9,215 nucleotides of DNA, from assembly GCA_002345845.1 (NCBI GenBank), contig DDWF01000295.1, positions 280 to 9,494 of the forward strand, given 5' to 3'. The position numbers and the translations under genes are program-made. The notes under the pieces were generated by a model that was not told the DNA's origin, did no database searches, and worked only from the letters and a program-made list of their open reading frames with translations. This DNA comes from Betaproteobacteria bacterium UBA2293 (lineage in GTDB: Bacteria > Pseudomonadota > Gammaproteobacteria > Burkholderiales > Rhodocyclaceae). The first letter of the stretch is position 1. Every line of letters starts with the position of its first letter. Shown piece by piece: positions 7,684-9,215 of this stretch.

Positions 7684-7712
7684 AGGCCGATCATGGCGTA
7701 CACTGTCGGCCT
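7684..7712 (+). promoter_or_regulatory. Inverted repeat enclosing a -10-like hexamer (possible operator)
   Basis: AGGCCGA (7684-7690) and TCGGCCT (7706-7712) are perfect 7-base inverted arms separated by 15 bases. Within the spacer lies TACACT (7699-7704), similar to the -10 candidates before the kinase and def. No T tract follows, so it is not a terminator. It lies 76 bases upstream of the winged-helix gene and could be an operator, perhaps for that protein itself; this is inference. No clear -35 is visible. An adjoining 8-base palindrome AAGGCCTT occupies 7676-7683. Confidence 0.35.
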
Positions 7713-7787
7713 CACGCCGCACTCCTGACCTGCCGGGCCGCCCCTTATTTTCCCGCGCCGCCCGCCCCATTCCCCTGAAAGACCCGC

Positions 7788-8276
7788 ATGCACCCGATTC
7801 ACGATGTAGATGCCCTCCTGTTGCTGGCCGTTGCCATGTCCTCCAAGCGCCGTCCGGCCGAACTGCTGGACATCATGGCCGCCATCGACCTGATCAACGG
7901 CAACATTCCCGCTGAAGCCAAGCTGGCCGAAGCCATCTCCCGCCTCGCCGCACACGACCTGATCTGCGCCCCCGCCGGCGGCCTGGCGCTGACCCCGGCA
8001 GCCCAGCAGATCATCGAGGCACAGCCGCGCAAGGCGACGCACGAAGAGCGCCTGTTCGGCATCAAGGATTTGCTGTCGATGCACAACGTCAAGGGCGAAT
8101 ATCCGCCGGTCGAGATCGCCGCCGAGGACTTGCGCGCCGCCATGCTGGCCCACCGCGCCGCTGCCGCGACGACGGCCAAGAACCTGCTGGTGCCGAAACC
8201 CAAGCCGGTCGAGCCGACCACCCGCCCCGGCCAGCGCCAGCGCAAGCCGCTGCCGGCCCGCAAGCGCAAGGACTGA
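7788..8276 (+). CDS. Winged-helix-like hypothetical protein with basic tail, upstream of dbpA
   Basis: A 162-residue protein with no recognised name. Residues 7-80 read like a winged helix: helix 1 DVDALLLLAVAMSS, helix 2 AELLDIMAAIDLING, recognition-like helix 3 EAKLAEAISRLAAHDLI, then a short wing CAPAGGLALT leading into helix PAAQQIIEA. A middle segment (about 85-130) is mixed and partly helical. The last 30 residues are disordered and rich in Pro, Lys and Arg, ending ARKRKD, which suggests binding to nucleic acid. The ribosome site is weak (GAAAG, 6 bases before the ATG). The dbpA start lies 7 bases after its stop, so the two are probably co-transcribed and translationally linked. Possible roles are a local transcription regulator or an RNA-binding partner of the helicase; both are inference. 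Confidence 0.75.
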   Translation: MHPIHDVDALLLLAVAMSSKRRPAELLDIMAAIDLINGNIPAEAKLAEAISRLAAHDLICAPAGGLALTPAAQQIIEAQPRKATHEERLFGIKDLLSMHNVKGEYPPVEIAAEDLRAAMLAHRAAAATTAKNLLVPKPKPVEPTTRPGQRQRKPLPARKRKD

Positions 8277-8283
8277 GCCGCCC

Positions 8284-9215
<932 letters not shown>

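Overview
The window looks like an ordinary chromosomal stretch of a high-GC betaproteobacterium. Codon third positions are mostly G or C. The gene repertoire (RhlE, a hemerythrin-fused hybrid kinase, YceH, DbpA) and the protein sequences are most like Rhodocyclales of the Dechloromonas/Azonexus type. That placement is inferred from protein resemblance alone, because there is no rRNA or other marker gene. I see no tRNA, rRNA, CRISPR array, transposase, phage gene or composition break.

Layout. (1) 2-826, plus strand: the 3' part of an RhlE-type DEAD-box RNA helicase. (2) 878-3853, plus: a 991-residue soluble hybrid histidine kinase with an N-terminal hemerythrin domain, three PAS domains, HisKA, HATPase and a receiver. 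(3) 3948-4896, plus: a likely two-gene unit made of a small GlsB/YeaQ-type membrane protein and a secreted SIMPL-domain (DUF541) protein. (4) 7372 down to 4898, minus: a tightly packed four-gene unit transcribed in the order peptide deformylase, carboxylesterase, DEDDy 3'-5' exonuclease, YceH. It meets the SIMPL gene tail to tail with one base between them. (5) 7409-7654, plus: a small unrecognised gene divergent from the deformylase, closed by a terminator hairpin that contains its own stop codon. (6) 7788-9215, plus: a winged-helix-like protein with a basic tail, followed after 7 bases by the 5' part of dbpA, which starts with GTG and runs off the window.

How the parts fit. The kinase has all seven iron ligands of a hemerythrin and no membrane segment, so it most likely senses O2 or redox state in the cytoplasm. 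It has no output regulator next to it. The GlsB/SIMPL pair points to the cell envelope and stress. The minus-strand unit mixes protein N-terminal processing (deformylase), ester hydrolysis and nucleic-acid trimming, with no obvious single pathway. The two helicases belong to RNA remodelling and ribosome assembly. The winged-helix protein coupled to dbpA is the best candidate here for an unstudied partner.

I do not see a clearly new multi-gene system. The most worthwhile leads are the hemerythrin kinase, the winged-helix/dbpA pair with an inverted repeat around its putative -10 element, and the small orphan gene at 7409.
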